Notes under the pieces: model-generated
What the model saw: the letters and a program-made list of their open reading frames with translations, nothing else
Database searches by the model: none
Told to the model about the DNA's origin: nothing
Program-made: the position numbers and the translations under genes
Source: Hanstruepera ponticola
Lineage (GTDB): Bacteria > Bacteroidota > Bacteroidia > Flavobacteriales > Flavobacteriaceae
Assembly (NCBI RefSeq): GCF_012931685.1
Contig: NZ_JABANC010000002.1
Span: 372,001 to 436,000, forward strand
DNA: 64,000 nucleotides
Reading direction: 5' to 3'
Shown here: positions 37,654 to 48,194 of the stretch, piece after piece
Layout of the letters: every line of letters starts with the position of its first letter
Position numbering within the stretch: position 1 is the stretch's first letter

Positions 37654-37658
37654 AAAAT

Positions 37659-38855
37659 TTAAGAAATGACACCCGACCCAATTAGTTCGTCGTCTTGGTA
37701 CCAAGCAGCAAATTGCCCTTCAGTTATAGCCGATTGCGGCTCATTAAATTCTACATAAAGACCACTTTCCACTTTATGCAATATGGCTTGTTGCAAGGGC
37801 TGTCTGTATCGTATTCGTGCTTGAACAGACATGGTTTCACCGGCTTGTAAAGCCAAATCTTCACGTATCCAATGTAGTTCGTTATTTGAAATAAACAGTG
37901 CTGATTTATACAATCCAGGATGTGATTTTCCTTGACCGGTATAAATAACATTTTCTTTCACGTCCGTATCTATTACAAATAATGGCTCGACCGTACCTCC
38001 TACCGCCAGTCCTTTGCGTTGACCTTTAGTATAGAAATGTGCACCTTGATGCTTGCCTACAACTTTGCCATCAGTCATAGCATACTTTAATTTTCGAGAT
38101 TTAAACTCCAATTCCTTTACTTTAGAATCGAAATTATTGATCTGTTCATTATAATTGACATTTGTTTCAGGTACCTCAACAATAACACCCTCTTTTGGCT
38201 TAAGTTGTTGCTGTAAGAAATCAGGCAGCCTAACTTTTCCAATAAAACAAAGTCCTTGTGAATCTTTTTTATCTGCCGTGACCAAGTCTAATTTAGCAGC
38301 TATTTCCCGTACTTCAGGTTTTGTCAACTCGCCAATTGGGAACAGTGCTTTTGCTAATTGTTGTTGTGACAACTGACATAGAAAATACGACTGATCCTTA
38401 TTGGTATCAACTCCTGATAGCAATTGATAAATGGATTCCCCATTTTTCTCAATGACACCTTTTCTACAATAATGCCCCGTTGCTACATAATCTGCACCAA
38501 GATCAAGGGCGATTTTCATAAAGACATCAAACTTGATTTCGCGATTACAAAGCACATCAGGATTTGGAGTTCTCCCGCTTTCGTATTCTTTAAACATATA
38601 GTCTACAATACGCTCTTTGTACTGTTCACTCAAATCTACAGTTTGAAAAGGAATACCCAATTTATCGGCTACTAACATGGCATCGTTACTATCGTCTAAC
38701 CAAGGACATTCATCAGAAATAGTAACTGAATCATCATGCCAATTCTTCATAAATAGCCCTATAACCTCATACCCTTGTTCTTTTAAAAGATATGCGGCTA
38801 CGCTAGAATCTACACCTCCAGAAAGGCCTACTATAACTCGTTTTTGCGTCTTCAT
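37659..38855 (-). CDS. mnmA: tRNA-specific 2-thiouridylase MnmA
   Basis: A 398-aa enzyme that forms s2U34 in tRNA-Lys/Glu/Gln. PP-loop [15 protein letters not shown] (about residues 10-24); first catalytic Cys in [12 protein letters not shown] (about 104); second Cys in GLCFIGKV (about 205); and C-terminal beta domains for tRNA binding. I chose the start [10 protein letters not shown] at 38855, because the ATG four codons upstream (38867) overlaps the -7 box at 38865-38872. Confidence 0.96.
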   Translation of the reverse strand: MKTQKRVIVGLSGGVDSSVAAYLLKEQGYEVIGLFMKNWHDDSVTISDECPWLDDSNDAMLVADKLGIPFQTVDLSEQYKERIVDYMFKEYESGRTPNPDVLCNREIKFDVFMKIALDLGADYVATGHYCRKGVIEKNGESIYQLLSGVDTNKDQSYFLCQLSQQQLAKALFPIGELTKPEVREIAAKLDLVTADKKDSQGLCFIGKVRLPDFLQQQLKPKEGVIVEVPETNVNYNEQINNFDSKVKELEFKSRKLKYAMTDGKVVGKHQGAHFYTKGQRKGLAVGGTVEPLFVIDTDVKENVIYTGQGKSHPGLYKSALFISNNELHWIREDLALQAGETMSVQARIRYRQPLQQAILHKVESGLYVEFNEPQSAITEGQFAAWYQDDELIGSGVIS

Positions 38856-38864
38856 AATTGCATG

Positions 38865-38872
38865 CAAATATA
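38865..38872 (-). promoter_or_regulatory. -7 box of mnmA promoter
   Basis: TATATTTG on the minus strand, 9 nt before the mnmA ATG at 38855. A -33 TTG at ideal spacing is not evident. Confidence 0.55.
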
Positions 38873-39153
38873 CGGCAATTAGCCGAATATTAAATTCAAT
38901 TTAGTCTGTGATCTTTAAGACCACATGATGATAAATTCCATTAATTATTGCGTTAATTTAAATCATGTAATAAAACTATATGATTATTTACATCCTGATA
39001 ATCAATATTTTAAAGCTTATAAAGAAAGTTTTACTTTAAACAATTTTGAAATATTGATATTAATATATATATTGACCTCACTTATGTTTAGGTAACTCTC
39101 CATTTTGATTGATTAATAGCTCACAACATTAAAATGTTTATACCTAAATAAGA
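38873..39153. other. AT-rich intergenic stretch without recognised gene
   Basis: About 280 nt of very AT-rich sequence between mnmA and the terminator of the MORN gene. I see no ORF, RNA fold or repeat family that I can name. It may hold upstream promoter elements of mnmA. Confidence 0.5.
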
Positions 39154-39186
39154 AAAGCTCCTTAAGAAATTAAGGAGCTTTCGTTT
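39154..39186 (-). terminator. Intrinsic terminator after MORN gene
   Basis: Stem AAAGCTCCTTAA / TTAAGGAGCTTT with loop GAAA, 12 bp, with T-rich flanks on both sides, 23 nt beyond the MORN gene stop. It could work in both directions. Confidence 0.85.
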
Positions 39187-39208
39187 TTTATTAGTCATAC
39201 TACTGCCT

Positions 39209-39913
39209 TTACTTCTTCTTTTTATACGGATTTTTACTCTTAACCGTAAAGTCCTTCTCCTCTTTTAGTTCACCATCTTCATAGTATTTCCAAATACCAT
39301 GTTTTTTATCTTTTCTATAAATGCCTTCGGCAACTAAAACGCCTGCTTTATCATAAAACTTGGCTTCACCATGTAATTCACCCATAACATAGCGATACTT
39401 TTTTATTAGTACACCATCTTCTGTATACCATAAGGCTTCACCATCTAATTTGCCATCTTTATAAAATGATTGTTCCGCTATTTGTCCGTTTGGATAGTAA
39501 ATGAATTTATCGCCATCTAGTTGACCATTATTATTATAATGCTCTAAAGTCATTAACTGCTTCGATTTATTATGATAATATTTCCATGGACCTACATAGG
39601 TTTTCCCACGCATTAAACCTTCACTAATAACTTGTTTATCTGATGCATAGAAGGTCACTTCGGCTAAATCATCGGTATTATTGAACTGTCTAGTTGCGGT
39701 TAATACTGGTACGCCTTTTATATTTTTATAAAACTTAAAAAGTCCGACTTCTTTGCCATGTGAAAATTCACCTTCATATCTAACGACTTGTGTCCCTTCA
39801 AAGTTTTTTTTCCACTTACCATGACGATTACCATCGCTATCAAACTGATTCAAAGATTGACTCATTAAGGTTCCGGATAGTAAAACCATTACGCATAACA
39901 CAAACTGTTTCAT
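39209..39913 (-). CDS. Exported MORN-repeat protein (YwqK-like)
   Basis: A 234-aa protein from MKQFVLCVMVLLSGTLMSQS, with a signal peptide of about 18 residues. Seven or so MORN-type repeats follow, for example RHGKWKKNFEGTQVVRYEGE, LDGDKFIYYPNGQIAEQSFY and LHGEAKFYDKAGVLVAEGIY. It ends in a lysine-rich tail. An ATG five codons upstream (39928) is possible. Often annotated as a YwqK antitoxin-like protein; I see nothing that supports an antitoxin role. Located after yidC. Confidence 0.85.
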   Translation of the reverse strand: MKQFVLCVMVLLSGTLMSQSLNQFDSDGNRHGKWKKNFEGTQVVRYEGEFSHGKEVGLFKFYKNIKGVPVLTATRQFNNTDDLAEVTFYASDKQVISEGLMRGKTYVGPWKYYHNKSKQLMTLEHYNNNGQLDGDKFIYYPNGQIAEQSFYKDGKLDGEALWYTEDGVLIKKYRYVMGELHGEAKFYDKAGVLVAEGIYRKDKKHGIWKYYEDGELKEEKDFTVKSKNPYKKKK

Positions 39914-39969
39914 ATAATCTATTTTCATTTTATACTTGTGTAACGAATTTATTCACGATTTGTTATAAC

Positions 39970-39998
39970 AAAAAAGCTGCCAAAACTGGCAGCTTATT
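39970..39998 (-). terminator. Intrinsic terminator after yidC
   Basis: Stem AAGCTGCC / GGCAGCTT with loop AAAACT (plus-strand reading) and T runs on both sides, directly beyond the yidC stop codon on the minus strand. Confidence 0.85.
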
Positions 39999-40000
39999 TT

Positions 40001-41899
40001 TTATTTTCGTTGTTGATTCTTTTTTTGCTGCTCTGCCTGCTCCATCATTTCTGCCATTTTCTTTTGAAACTTATTCTGCTTTTTAGGTTTCTTTTTATTT
40101 TCTTGAATCCTAGCATGAATCTTATCTTCATCAATGATGTAGTTTTTAATTACTAACATGATTCCAATGGTAATAAGGTTAGAAACAAAGTAATACAAAC
40201 TTAATCCAGATGCATAATTATTAAAGAAAAACAACATCATGATTGGCGAAAAGTAAATCATATACTTCATCATTTTACCCATATCAGGCATGCCTTCTTG
40301 CGTTGGCTGTGAGGCCATTTGTTGTCCTGTGGTCATGCGCATGTAAAAGAATATGGCCAATGATGCCAATATTGGAAACAAACTCACGTGGTCACCATAA
40401 AACGGAATATTGAACGGTAGTTTGGCAATGGTATCATATGATGATAAATCTTCGGCCCAAAGGAAACTTTTTTGTCTTAAATCAAATGCTGATGGAAAAA
40501 ACTGAAACAGTGCATAGAAAACCGGAAGCTGCATAAGTGCTGGTAAACAACCAGCCATTGGACTGGCACCAGCTTTGCTATACAACGCCATGGTTTCCTG
40601 CTGTTTCTTCATAGCGTTATCCTTGTACTTGGCATTGATTTCGGCTATTTCAGGTTTTAACACCTTCATTTTTGCTTGAGACACATAAGACTTATAGGTT
40701 ACTGGCGACATAACTATACGTACCAAAATAGTCATGACTATAATGGCAATACCATATGGCAAGAAGCCACTTAAAAAACCAAACAATGGAATAAACACAT
40801 AACGGTTAATCCATCCAAAGATTCCCCATCCTAATGGAACGACTTCGTCCAGGTTTCTGTCATAACCATTTAGTATTTTATAATCACTAGGGCCATAATA
40901 CCAATTCATGCTCTTATTAATTTCGCCTCCTTGCAATTCCAGAGGCATTTTTGTGGCAAATGCTTTGGTATAAACGGTATCAATTTCTTCGTCTTGAACC
41001 AAGTTTCTAGATTCCAGACTAGCGGTTTTAAAGGGCGAATCGGCTAGAAGGATTGAGGTGAAAAAATGTTGCTTGTATGCCACATACGTCACATCAGAAG
41101 CGGTATCATCTGTTAGTTCTTGTTGCCCCAGATAATCGTCTTTACCACCTTCGTATTCAAAAACCACTTCGGTGTATCTGTTTTCATACGAAATACTCTT
41201 GGCATGACGTATGGCTTTTAAGTCCCAGTTTAAGTTAACCTCTTGTGAGCTATTGAAAACATCACTTAAGCCTTGCGAGCGTATGGTGAAGTCCATCATA
41301 TAATCGTCAGGCTTCAACTCATAACGATATTCTAAATATTGTTGAGGAGACACTTTTAATTTCATGGAAACGACCGTGTTGTCTCCATTTTTGGTTATAG
41401 TAGGCTCAAAATATAGATCTTGAGTGTTTAGAATGCGGCTATCTGTTGTGCCAAAATTGATATTAAATTGCGCGTTACCATCTTGGATGATATAGATTGG
41501 AGCTTCGTTATAATCTACAAACTCTTTTAGTTTAATTTCAGAAATATAACCACCCTTATTACTGAATTTTATAGCCAACAGATCGGTTTCAACTAATGTT
41601 TCATTGGCTCTGGCTGATGGTAATGATGCGGAATAAGCAAAGGCTCCTAATTTATTATTTAGAGCCACCATTTGAGCCGAGTCTTGAACGGCTGCAGCCG
41701 AATAGTCTTCAGTAGTGGTGACTTTAGTGTCTTTTTGTTCTGCTGCTTTCTTTTCTGCTTCTACTTGCTCTTGTTTGGCTTTTTCTTGTTCAGCCAGTTC
41801 TTCAGGAGTTGGTTGATTAGTATACATCATGTACACTAATATTCCGAAAATAAGAACGAATCCAATAATCGAATTTAAATCAAATTTCTTTTCTTCCAT
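40001..41899 (-). CDS. yidC: Membrane protein insertase YidC
   Basis: A 632-aa insertase of the YidC/Oxa1 family. First helix about residues 8-24, then a linker rich in Glu/Lys/Ala, a large periplasmic P1 beta domain (about 80-340), and the five-helix core (about 345-600) beginning GIAIIVMTILVRIVMSPVTY. The conserved Arg in that stretch lies in the hydrophilic groove. The C-terminus is a Lys/Gln-rich tail. Start MEEKKFDLNSIIGFVL at 41899; the ATG at 41917 adds six residues not usual for the family. Downstream of pyrG with 61 nt between. Confidence 0.96.
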   Translation of the reverse strand: MEEKKFDLNSIIGFVLIFGILVYMMYTNQPTPEELAEQEKAKQEQVEAEKKAAEQKDTKVTTTEDYSAAAVQDSAQMVALNNKLGAFAYSASLPSARANETLVETDLLAIKFSNKGGYISEIKLKEFVDYNEAPIYIIQDGNAQFNINFGTTDSRILNTQDLYFEPTITKNGDNTVVSMKLKVSPQQYLEYRYELKPDDYMMDFTIRSQGLSDVFNSSQEVNLNWDLKAIRHAKSISYENRYTEVVFEYEGGKDDYLGQQELTDDTASDVTYVAYKQHFFTSILLADSPFKTASLESRNLVQDEEIDTVYTKAFATKMPLELQGGEINKSMNWYYGPSDYKILNGYDRNLDEVVPLGWGIFGWINRYVFIPLFGFLSGFLPYGIAIIVMTILVRIVMSPVTYKSYVSQAKMKVLKPEIAEINAKYKDNAMKKQQETMALYSKAGASPMAGCLPALMQLPVFYALFQFFPSAFDLRQKSFLWAEDLSSYDTIAKLPFNIPFYGDHVSLFPILASLAIFFYMRMTTGQQMASQPTQEGMPDMGKMMKYMIYFSPIMMLFFFNNYASGLSLYYFVSNLITIGIMLVIKNYIIDEDKIHARIQENKKKPKKQNKFQKKMAEMMEQAEQQKKNQQRK

Positions 41900-41960
41900 A
41901 TTTCTATATTTCTCCAATTGGTTTTGGAGCTACGTTGGGTTTACAAAAAGCTTTCCAATA

Positions 41961-43629
<1,669 letters not shown>

Positions 43630-43758
43630 CAAAATTAAATTAGGTATTTAGGCATGTGATGCGGGTTAAAAACGTGATTTTTTTTAGGCTTGATTTTGAG
43701 GGTTTTTATGGGTTGGAAACGGGATTGACTTTAAAATTGTAAGAATTTTCGATGGCTT

Positions 43759-43919
43759 ACCCGAAGTAAACCCGAAGGAGACCCGAAGTAAACCCGAAGG
43801 AGACCGCAAGGAGCACCAAGGGAAAGCGCTTTAAAATGTGTTTTTGTAGGAATTTTCACAGCTTGACCTGAAGGAGACCTTAAGGAGACCTGAATAAAAC
43901 CTGACGAAGACCTTAAGGA
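43759..43919. repeat. Two blocks of 11-bp degenerate tandem repeats
   Basis: Block 1 (43759-43823): ACCCGAAGTAA, ACCCGAAGGAG, ACCCGAAGTAA, ACCCGAAGGAG, ACCGCAAGGAG and a decayed sixth copy. Block 2 (43865-43919): GACCTGAAGGA, GACCTTAAGGA, GACCTGAATAA and two further variants. The 11-nt unit is not a multiple of three, so any reading frame across it is fortuitous. The stretch 43630-43944 otherwise holds nothing I recognise. It borders the cassette array. Confidence 0.85.
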
Positions 43920-43948
43920 AAATTGACCAAAATTTGCCCCTGACATCT

Positions 43949-44100
43949 ACGTATAAGTACGTATGGTTTAAGTGGGTAAAAATGATTAGATTTGGGTAGC
44001 GGTATAAACTCACTAGTAAACATATATGCCTTATTTGGGTGCAAAAGCACACTTTTTTGGTATATATATAATACATAAGTGTTATACATACGTTATGCCC
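43949..44100 (+). repeat. attC-like site A (left end of array)
   Basis: The 5' arm ACGTATAA (43949-43956) pairs with TTATAC...CGT of the 3' arm, which ends GTTATACATACGTTATGCCC (to 44100). GTTATGCCC (44092-44100) is a perfect 9-bp complement of GGGCATAAC (45418-45426) at the other end of cassette 1. Confidence 0.65.
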
Positions 44101-44111
44101 AATTTGAGGAA

Positions 44112-45425
44112 ATGACACAGCACAGAAAAAGAAATAAAAATTTGGGTTTGGCTGAACTAATTGCCATTGCTCTTGGAGGAATGGTTGGTGGTGGAATTTT
44201 TACAATACTTGGAATTTCAGTTTCATTAATCGGAAACCTTACACCAATTGCTATAATTATTGGCGGACTGATTGCATCGTTAGCTGCTTATTCTTATGTA
44301 AAATTAGGACTTTATTATAAAGATGAAGGAGCAACATATTCCTTCTTTAAACGAACTTATCCGAATTCTAATTTTTCAGCTTCTGCAATTGGTTGGTTTA
44401 TCATTTTTGGTTACATAAGTACTTTAGCATTATATGCTTATACATTTTCATCTTACGCCATAAGTAGTACTGAATTTGCTGATAACGTTTGGATTAGAAA
44501 AGGAATAGCAATAGGAGTTATTGGAGTATTCACTTTTATAAACATTTGGAGTGTTAATGGAATGGGTAAGATTGAGGACTTAATGGTTTATACCAAACTT
44601 ATTGTTTTAACTATTATTTCAATTGTTTTAATAAGTCACGGAACAACTGACTTCGGTTCCTTTGTTAAGAATATGACTTTAGATTTACAAGAATCAAGTG
44701 TCTTTTCTATCTTAATTGTTGCTTCTCTCACCTTTGTCGCATATGAAGGTTTTCAATTGGTCATTAACGCAGTAAATGAAATGACTAATCCTGAAAAAAA
44801 TATACCAAGAGCAATTTATAGCGCTATTTCATTAGCTGTACTAATTTATGTTGTTATATCAATGGGAGCGTTGTTCGCAATTCCAACAGAGGAAATTATT
44901 AAAAATAAAGAATTTGCACTTGCATCTGGAGCAGGGAATATTTTAGGAAAATTAGGGACAAATCTTGTTATTTTAGGTGCGATTTTAGCAACAAGTAGTG
45001 CAATTAGCGGAACTGTCTTTGGCTCTTCACGTCAAATGTCTGTCATTGCAAAAGATGGTTTTTTTCCTCATATCTTATCCATTAGAAAAAATAACAGTCC
45101 TCAAAATGCAATTTTAGCAATGGCAATAATTTCTAGTATTCTAATCTTAATTGGTGGATTAGAATTAATTCTTGAATTTGGAAGTGTTACTTTTCTTTTA
45201 GTATCACTATTAATGGCATTAGCGAATTTTAAAATAAGAGATAAAACTAATTCATCGTCATTTCTGACTATACTTTCAATAATTGGATTAAGCATTGGTG
45301 GAATTTTAATTCTTTATTATGAATTGACAAATAATTGGCAACAAATGTTAGTGATAATTATCCTATATATTTTACTTGCTTTTGGTGCTTGGAAGTTTTC
45401 ATCTAACGAAAAAAACAGGGCATAA
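44112..45425 (+). CDS. APC family amino acid permease (cassette 1)
   Basis: A 437-aa transporter with about 12 helices. The first helix has the APC signature GLAELIAIALGGMVGGGIFT (about residues 12-31), with the unwound GGGIF segment that binds the amino acid carboxylate. Later come EGFQLVINAVNEMTNPEKNI and SGTVFGSSRQMSVIAKDG, also typical. I take MTQHRKRNK at 44112 as the start. An in-frame ATG at 44079 lies inside the site A palindrome. The stop codon TAA is part of the 5' arm of site B (GGGCATAAC). Substrate unknown. Confidence 0.9.
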   Translation: MTQHRKRNKNLGLAELIAIALGGMVGGGIFTILGISVSLIGNLTPIAIIIGGLIASLAAYSYVKLGLYYKDEGATYSFFKRTYPNSNFSASAIGWFIIFGYISTLALYAYTFSSYAISSTEFADNVWIRKGIAIGVIGVFTFINIWSVNGMGKIEDLMVYTKLIVLTIISIVLISHGTTDFGSFVKNMTLDLQESSVFSILIVASLTFVAYEGFQLVINAVNEMTNPEKNIPRAIYSAISLAVLIYVVISMGALFAIPTEEIIKNKEFALASGAGNILGKLGTNLVILGAILATSSAISGTVFGSSRQMSVIAKDGFFPHILSIRKNNSPQNAILAMAIISSILILIGGLELILEFGSVTFLLVSLLMALANFKIRDKTNSSSFLTILSIIGLSIGGILILYYELTNNWQQMLVIIILYILLAFGAWKFSSNEKNRA

Positions 45426-45550
45426 CAACGTGTATAATCCATGCTGCTTCGCTACTCCAATTTTAATTACTAACTTTAAAACATCTGATTTGCAGCTGAA
45501 TCTGACTACGTCTGATTCCGCACAAATCATACACGAAACCGTTGTGGCTA
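45418..45550 (+). repeat. attC-like site B
   Basis: 5' arm GGGCATAACAACGTGTATAA (from 45418); 3' arm CATACACGAAACCGTTGTGG ending near 45550. ACAACGTGTAT pairs with ATACAC...CGTTGT, with four unpaired bases (AAAC) in the 3' arm. GTTGTGGCTA (45541-45550) is complementary in 9 of 10 positions to TAGCTACAAC (46875-46884) at the end of cassette 2. Confidence 0.72.
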
Positions 45551-45566
45551 ATTTAAACCAATCATT

Positions 45567-46877
45567 ATGAAAAAAACAAGTTTATATTTTACGTTATTAT
45601 TGGTCTTTCTTTTTTTAGAAAAAATAATAGCACAAGATAGTTACATATATCCAGGTAATGAATGGGATTACATTTCTAAAAAGTCACCATGTAGTCCAAT
45701 AAATCTGCTAAAACGTTATGCAATTGACAGCTTAAATACAACAGGATTATTAATTATTAAAGGCGGGAAAATTGTCTTGGAGTATGGTGATACGGAGGAA
45801 ATAAGTTATTTAGCATCTGCTAGAAAAAGTATATTGAGCATGATGTATGGGAAGTATGTTGACAACGGTGTTATTAATCTCAATAGCACTCTTGAAGAAT
45901 TAGGAATTAATGATGTTAACCCACTAACAGAAGAAGAAAAGCTAGCTACAGTAGACCAAATTATAAATGCAAGATCTGGAGTTTATCTTCCAGCTGCTAA
46001 TGCAGGATCCGGTCCTGATATGCCCGAACGAGGTCAATACAGACCTGGAGAGCATTTTTATTATAATAACTGGGATTTCAATGTAGCAGGAACCATTTTT
46101 GAGCACAAGACTGGAAAAAATATTTACAAAGCTTTTGAAGAGGATTTTGCCATTCCTTTGGGATTTCAAGATTTTAAATTAGAGAATCAAAGAAAGTATA
46201 GTAATGATAAAGTTTCAAAGCACCCTGCGTATCATTTTTATCTTTCCACAAGGGACATGGCAAGACTTGGATATCTTATGTTAAGAAAAGGTAATTGGAA
46301 TGGAAAACAAATCATTCCAGAAAACTGGATTGATAAAACAACAACAGAGGTTAGCAAAACTAGTTACAGCCTTTTTAAGGGTTACAGTTATATGTGGTGG
46401 TTGCATATTGATTCCGATTATAAATTACTCAAAGGTGCTTATACTGCTGCTGGTGCTTACGGACAATATATTACTGTTATTCCAGAATTAGATATGGTTA
46501 TTGCCCATAAAACTAAAGCAGTTTATCAACGTAGTACTCAAATACCAGAATACGAAAGATTTATAATTAAATTAATTGAAGGCGAGAATAAAGCAATTAA
46601 CGCTGATAAAAATATAGACCTAAATGTATTTACCGGAAGTTATACTGACAACTCTGTTGAAGGTCAACCAATGAATCTGGAAATTGTTATAGACGGAAAA
46701 AACTTAAAAATAAAAGGCCCTATTTTCCCCCAACCTGTTAATATAGTTCTTTGTAGTGAAACAACTGGAGTATTAGATGTAGCTCAAATGGGTTATCCTA
46801 ATTTAATGTTCAAAAAAGACAAAAACGGAAAAATACTTGGCTTTAATGTCATGAATATGTTTATAAAGAAAAACTAG
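45567..46877 (+). CDS. Serine hydrolase, beta-lactamase class C/EstB family (cassette 2)
   Basis: A 436-aa exported enzyme, signal peptide about 1-22 (MKKTSLYFTLLLVFLFLEKI). Active-site S-x-x-K in LASARKSILSM (about residue 83), the Y-x-N motif in FYYNNWDFN (about 170), and a possible third motif near GAYTAAGAYGQYI. A small C-terminal beta domain (about 350-436) follows. Class C-like hydrolases include esterases, DD-peptidases and aminopeptidases; activity cannot be assigned. The stop codon TAG is the first part of site C. Confidence 0.88.
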   Translation: MKKTSLYFTLLLVFLFLEKIIAQDSYIYPGNEWDYISKKSPCSPINLLKRYAIDSLNTTGLLIIKGGKIVLEYGDTEEISYLASARKSILSMMYGKYVDNGVINLNSTLEELGINDVNPLTEEEKLATVDQIINARSGVYLPAANAGSGPDMPERGQYRPGEHFYYNNWDFNVAGTIFEHKTGKNIYKAFEEDFAIPLGFQDFKLENQRKYSNDKVSKHPAYHFYLSTRDMARLGYLMLRKGNWNGKQIIPENWIDKTTTEVSKTSYSLFKGYSYMWWLHIDSDYKLLKGAYTAAGAYGQYITVIPELDMVIAHKTKAVYQRSTQIPEYERFIIKLIEGENKAINADKNIDLNVFTGSYTDNSVEGQPMNLEIVIDGKNLKIKGPIFPQPVNIVLCSETTGVLDVAQMGYPNLMFKKDKNGKILGFNVMNMFIKKN

Positions 46878-47032
46878 CTACAACAAAGATGGCTTATTGC
46901 GGTTGAACTCCTAATCGGAATTGCTTCGCCAGTTCGCTATGCTCGTGTCATTGCAATTTGCTATCTTTCGGTTACGGCGGAAAATCATAGCTAATTTCCC
47001 GCAACGAAACCATAGCCCAACCGTTGTGGCAA
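46875..47032 (+). repeat. attC-like site C
   Basis: 5' arm TAGCTACAACAAAGATGGCT then TATTGCGG; 3' arm CCGCAACGAAACCATAGCCC then AACCGTTGTGGC. Inner arm bases differ from other sites, but the pairing (GATGGCTTATTGCGG with CCGCAA...CCATAGCC) is kept. The centre contains CGCCAGTTCGCTATGCTCG, shared with site F. GTTGTGGCAA (47023-47032) matches TTGCCACAAT (47996-48005) in 9 of 10 positions. Confidence 0.72.
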
Positions 47033-47049
47033 ATTAAACCAAGATAATT

Positions 47050-47994
47050 ATGAAAAAATCAGAATTCAATTTTTTAACCTTGTTAACGTTTTCACTCTTC
47101 TTTTTCGTCTCGGTTTCATATGGACAGGACAAAAAAATGGCAGAATTAAAAGATGCATCACTTGAATATTATGATTTAGGTGGAGAAGAAGTTCCTTTAA
47201 TATTTATTCACGGAGATAGCAGAGACATTAGTCAATACGATGAGTTTATACTGAATTTCGAAGAATCCAACCGAATAATTGGTTATGGAAGAAGAGGCTA
47301 TGGTAATAGTAAAGCAAAAAATCAGGAAAAAGGTTTACAAGCAGATGCCAATGATTTATTGCAGCTAATGGCCTATTTAGAAATTGACAAAGCCGTATTT
47401 ATTGGAAATTCATATGCTGGTTTTTTGATGACACATTTAGCCGAAAACTATCCTAAAAAATGTATCGGGCAAATTTATTTGGCAGGTAATCCAGGTGCAA
47501 CCTTTAAAAACATTATTGCAAAAGATACATTGAATGCTCATAAAATGATGTTTTGGGCACAAGCTGGTGAAGACTACGCTAATGAGACTGTCAAATTTAA
47601 TACATCCTTTAGTCCAAATTACGCTCAAGAAGGATATACTATACCTAATGTTCCTGCACTTGGATTTTTAAATAGCAATAATACCAGAGGTATTGAGAAT
47701 ATGAATGTCATCTTAATTTATGCTCAAAGGGCTGATAATATTCCATATCAAGAGCCAAAGGTTTTTTTTAAAAAAATAGCTTCTGATTCTTTACTAATAA
47801 AACAAGTTGAACAATTTGACAAAGATGTTGTTAAACCAAACTTAATCCAAGATTCAAAGATGTGGGTTGAATCTTTTCCTTCGCTTCAAATTGTAAATTT
47901 ACCTATACCATTCATTACTGGTTATGAATTTGAAAGAAAACCTGAATTAATTATTGAACCTATACAAAACTTCTTAAATAGTTTAAAGAAATAA
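47050..47994 (+). CDS. Exported alpha/beta hydrolase (cassette 3)
   Basis: A 314-aa protein with signal peptide about 1-26 (ending VSYGQ) and an alpha/beta hydrolase fold. Oxyanion-side motif IFIHGDSRD (about 56-64), the GYGRRGYG turn, and nucleophile elbow I-G-N-S-Y-A-G with Ser at about residue 122. The acid and His positions are less clear; a conserved His is not obvious near the C-terminus, so activity is uncertain. It starts 17 nt after site C and ends 2 nt before the matching base pairs of site D. Confidence 0.83.
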   Translation: MKKSEFNFLTLLTFSLFFFVSVSYGQDKKMAELKDASLEYYDLGGEEVPLIFIHGDSRDISQYDEFILNFEESNRIIGYGRRGYGNSKAKNQEKGLQADANDLLQLMAYLEIDKAVFIGNSYAGFLMTHLAENYPKKCIGQIYLAGNPGATFKNIIAKDTLNAHKMMFWAQAGEDYANETVKFNTSFSPNYAQEGYTIPNVPALGFLNSNNTRGIENMNVILIYAQRADNIPYQEPKVFFKKIASDSLLIKQVEQFDKDVVKPNLIQDSKMWVESFPSLQIVNLPIPFITGYEFERKPELIIEPIQNFLNSLKK

Positions 47995-47995
47995 C

Positions 47996-48136
47996 TTGCC
48001 ACAATATTGTGTATAAGTAATAGCGGTTTAAGTCATAAAACGAAAACAAAACATAAAAAAAACGTCAGTTCAAAACTAAAAAGTTAGTGAGTAAAAATCC
48101 GCTACTACTCATACATAAAACCGTTGGCAATAACTT
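47996..48136 (+). repeat. attC-like site D
   Basis: 5' arm TTGCCACAATATTGTGTATA then AGTAATAGCGG; 3' arm CCGCTACTACTCATACATAA then AACCGTTGGCA. TATAAGTAATAGCGG pairs with CCGCTACTACTCATA. GTTGGCAATAACTT (48123-48136) is complementary in 13 of 14 positions to AAGTAATTGCCAAC (49111-49124) at the end of cassette 4. Confidence 0.75.
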
Positions 48137-48194
48137 TGACGGTAACAAAAAACTTCCTTATTCGTCAATTTCATATATACCAATCAATGATATT

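Noticed and set aside
39209-39913. MORN protein as an antitoxin (YwqK name)
   Set aside because: No toxin gene is adjacent. The protein has a signal peptide, so the antitoxin label appears to be only a family-name artefact.
43759-43919. Possible CRISPR array
   Set aside because: The units are 11 bp, directly adjacent and degenerate, without spacers, and there are no cas genes.
44079-44111. Longer N-terminus of the amino acid permease from an ATG at 44079
   Set aside because: It lies inside the 3' arm of palindromic site A. The start at 44112 gives the normal permease N-terminus.
43731-44118. Minus-strand ORFs across the 11-bp repeats
   Set aside because: They are produced by the tandem repeat and by site A. 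The repeat unit is not a multiple of three and no protein family or start signal is present.
48087-48194. GTG start adding 36 residues to the CPBP protease
   Set aside because: The extra part is encoded by the 3' arm of site D and the following leader, and no family match is visible in it.
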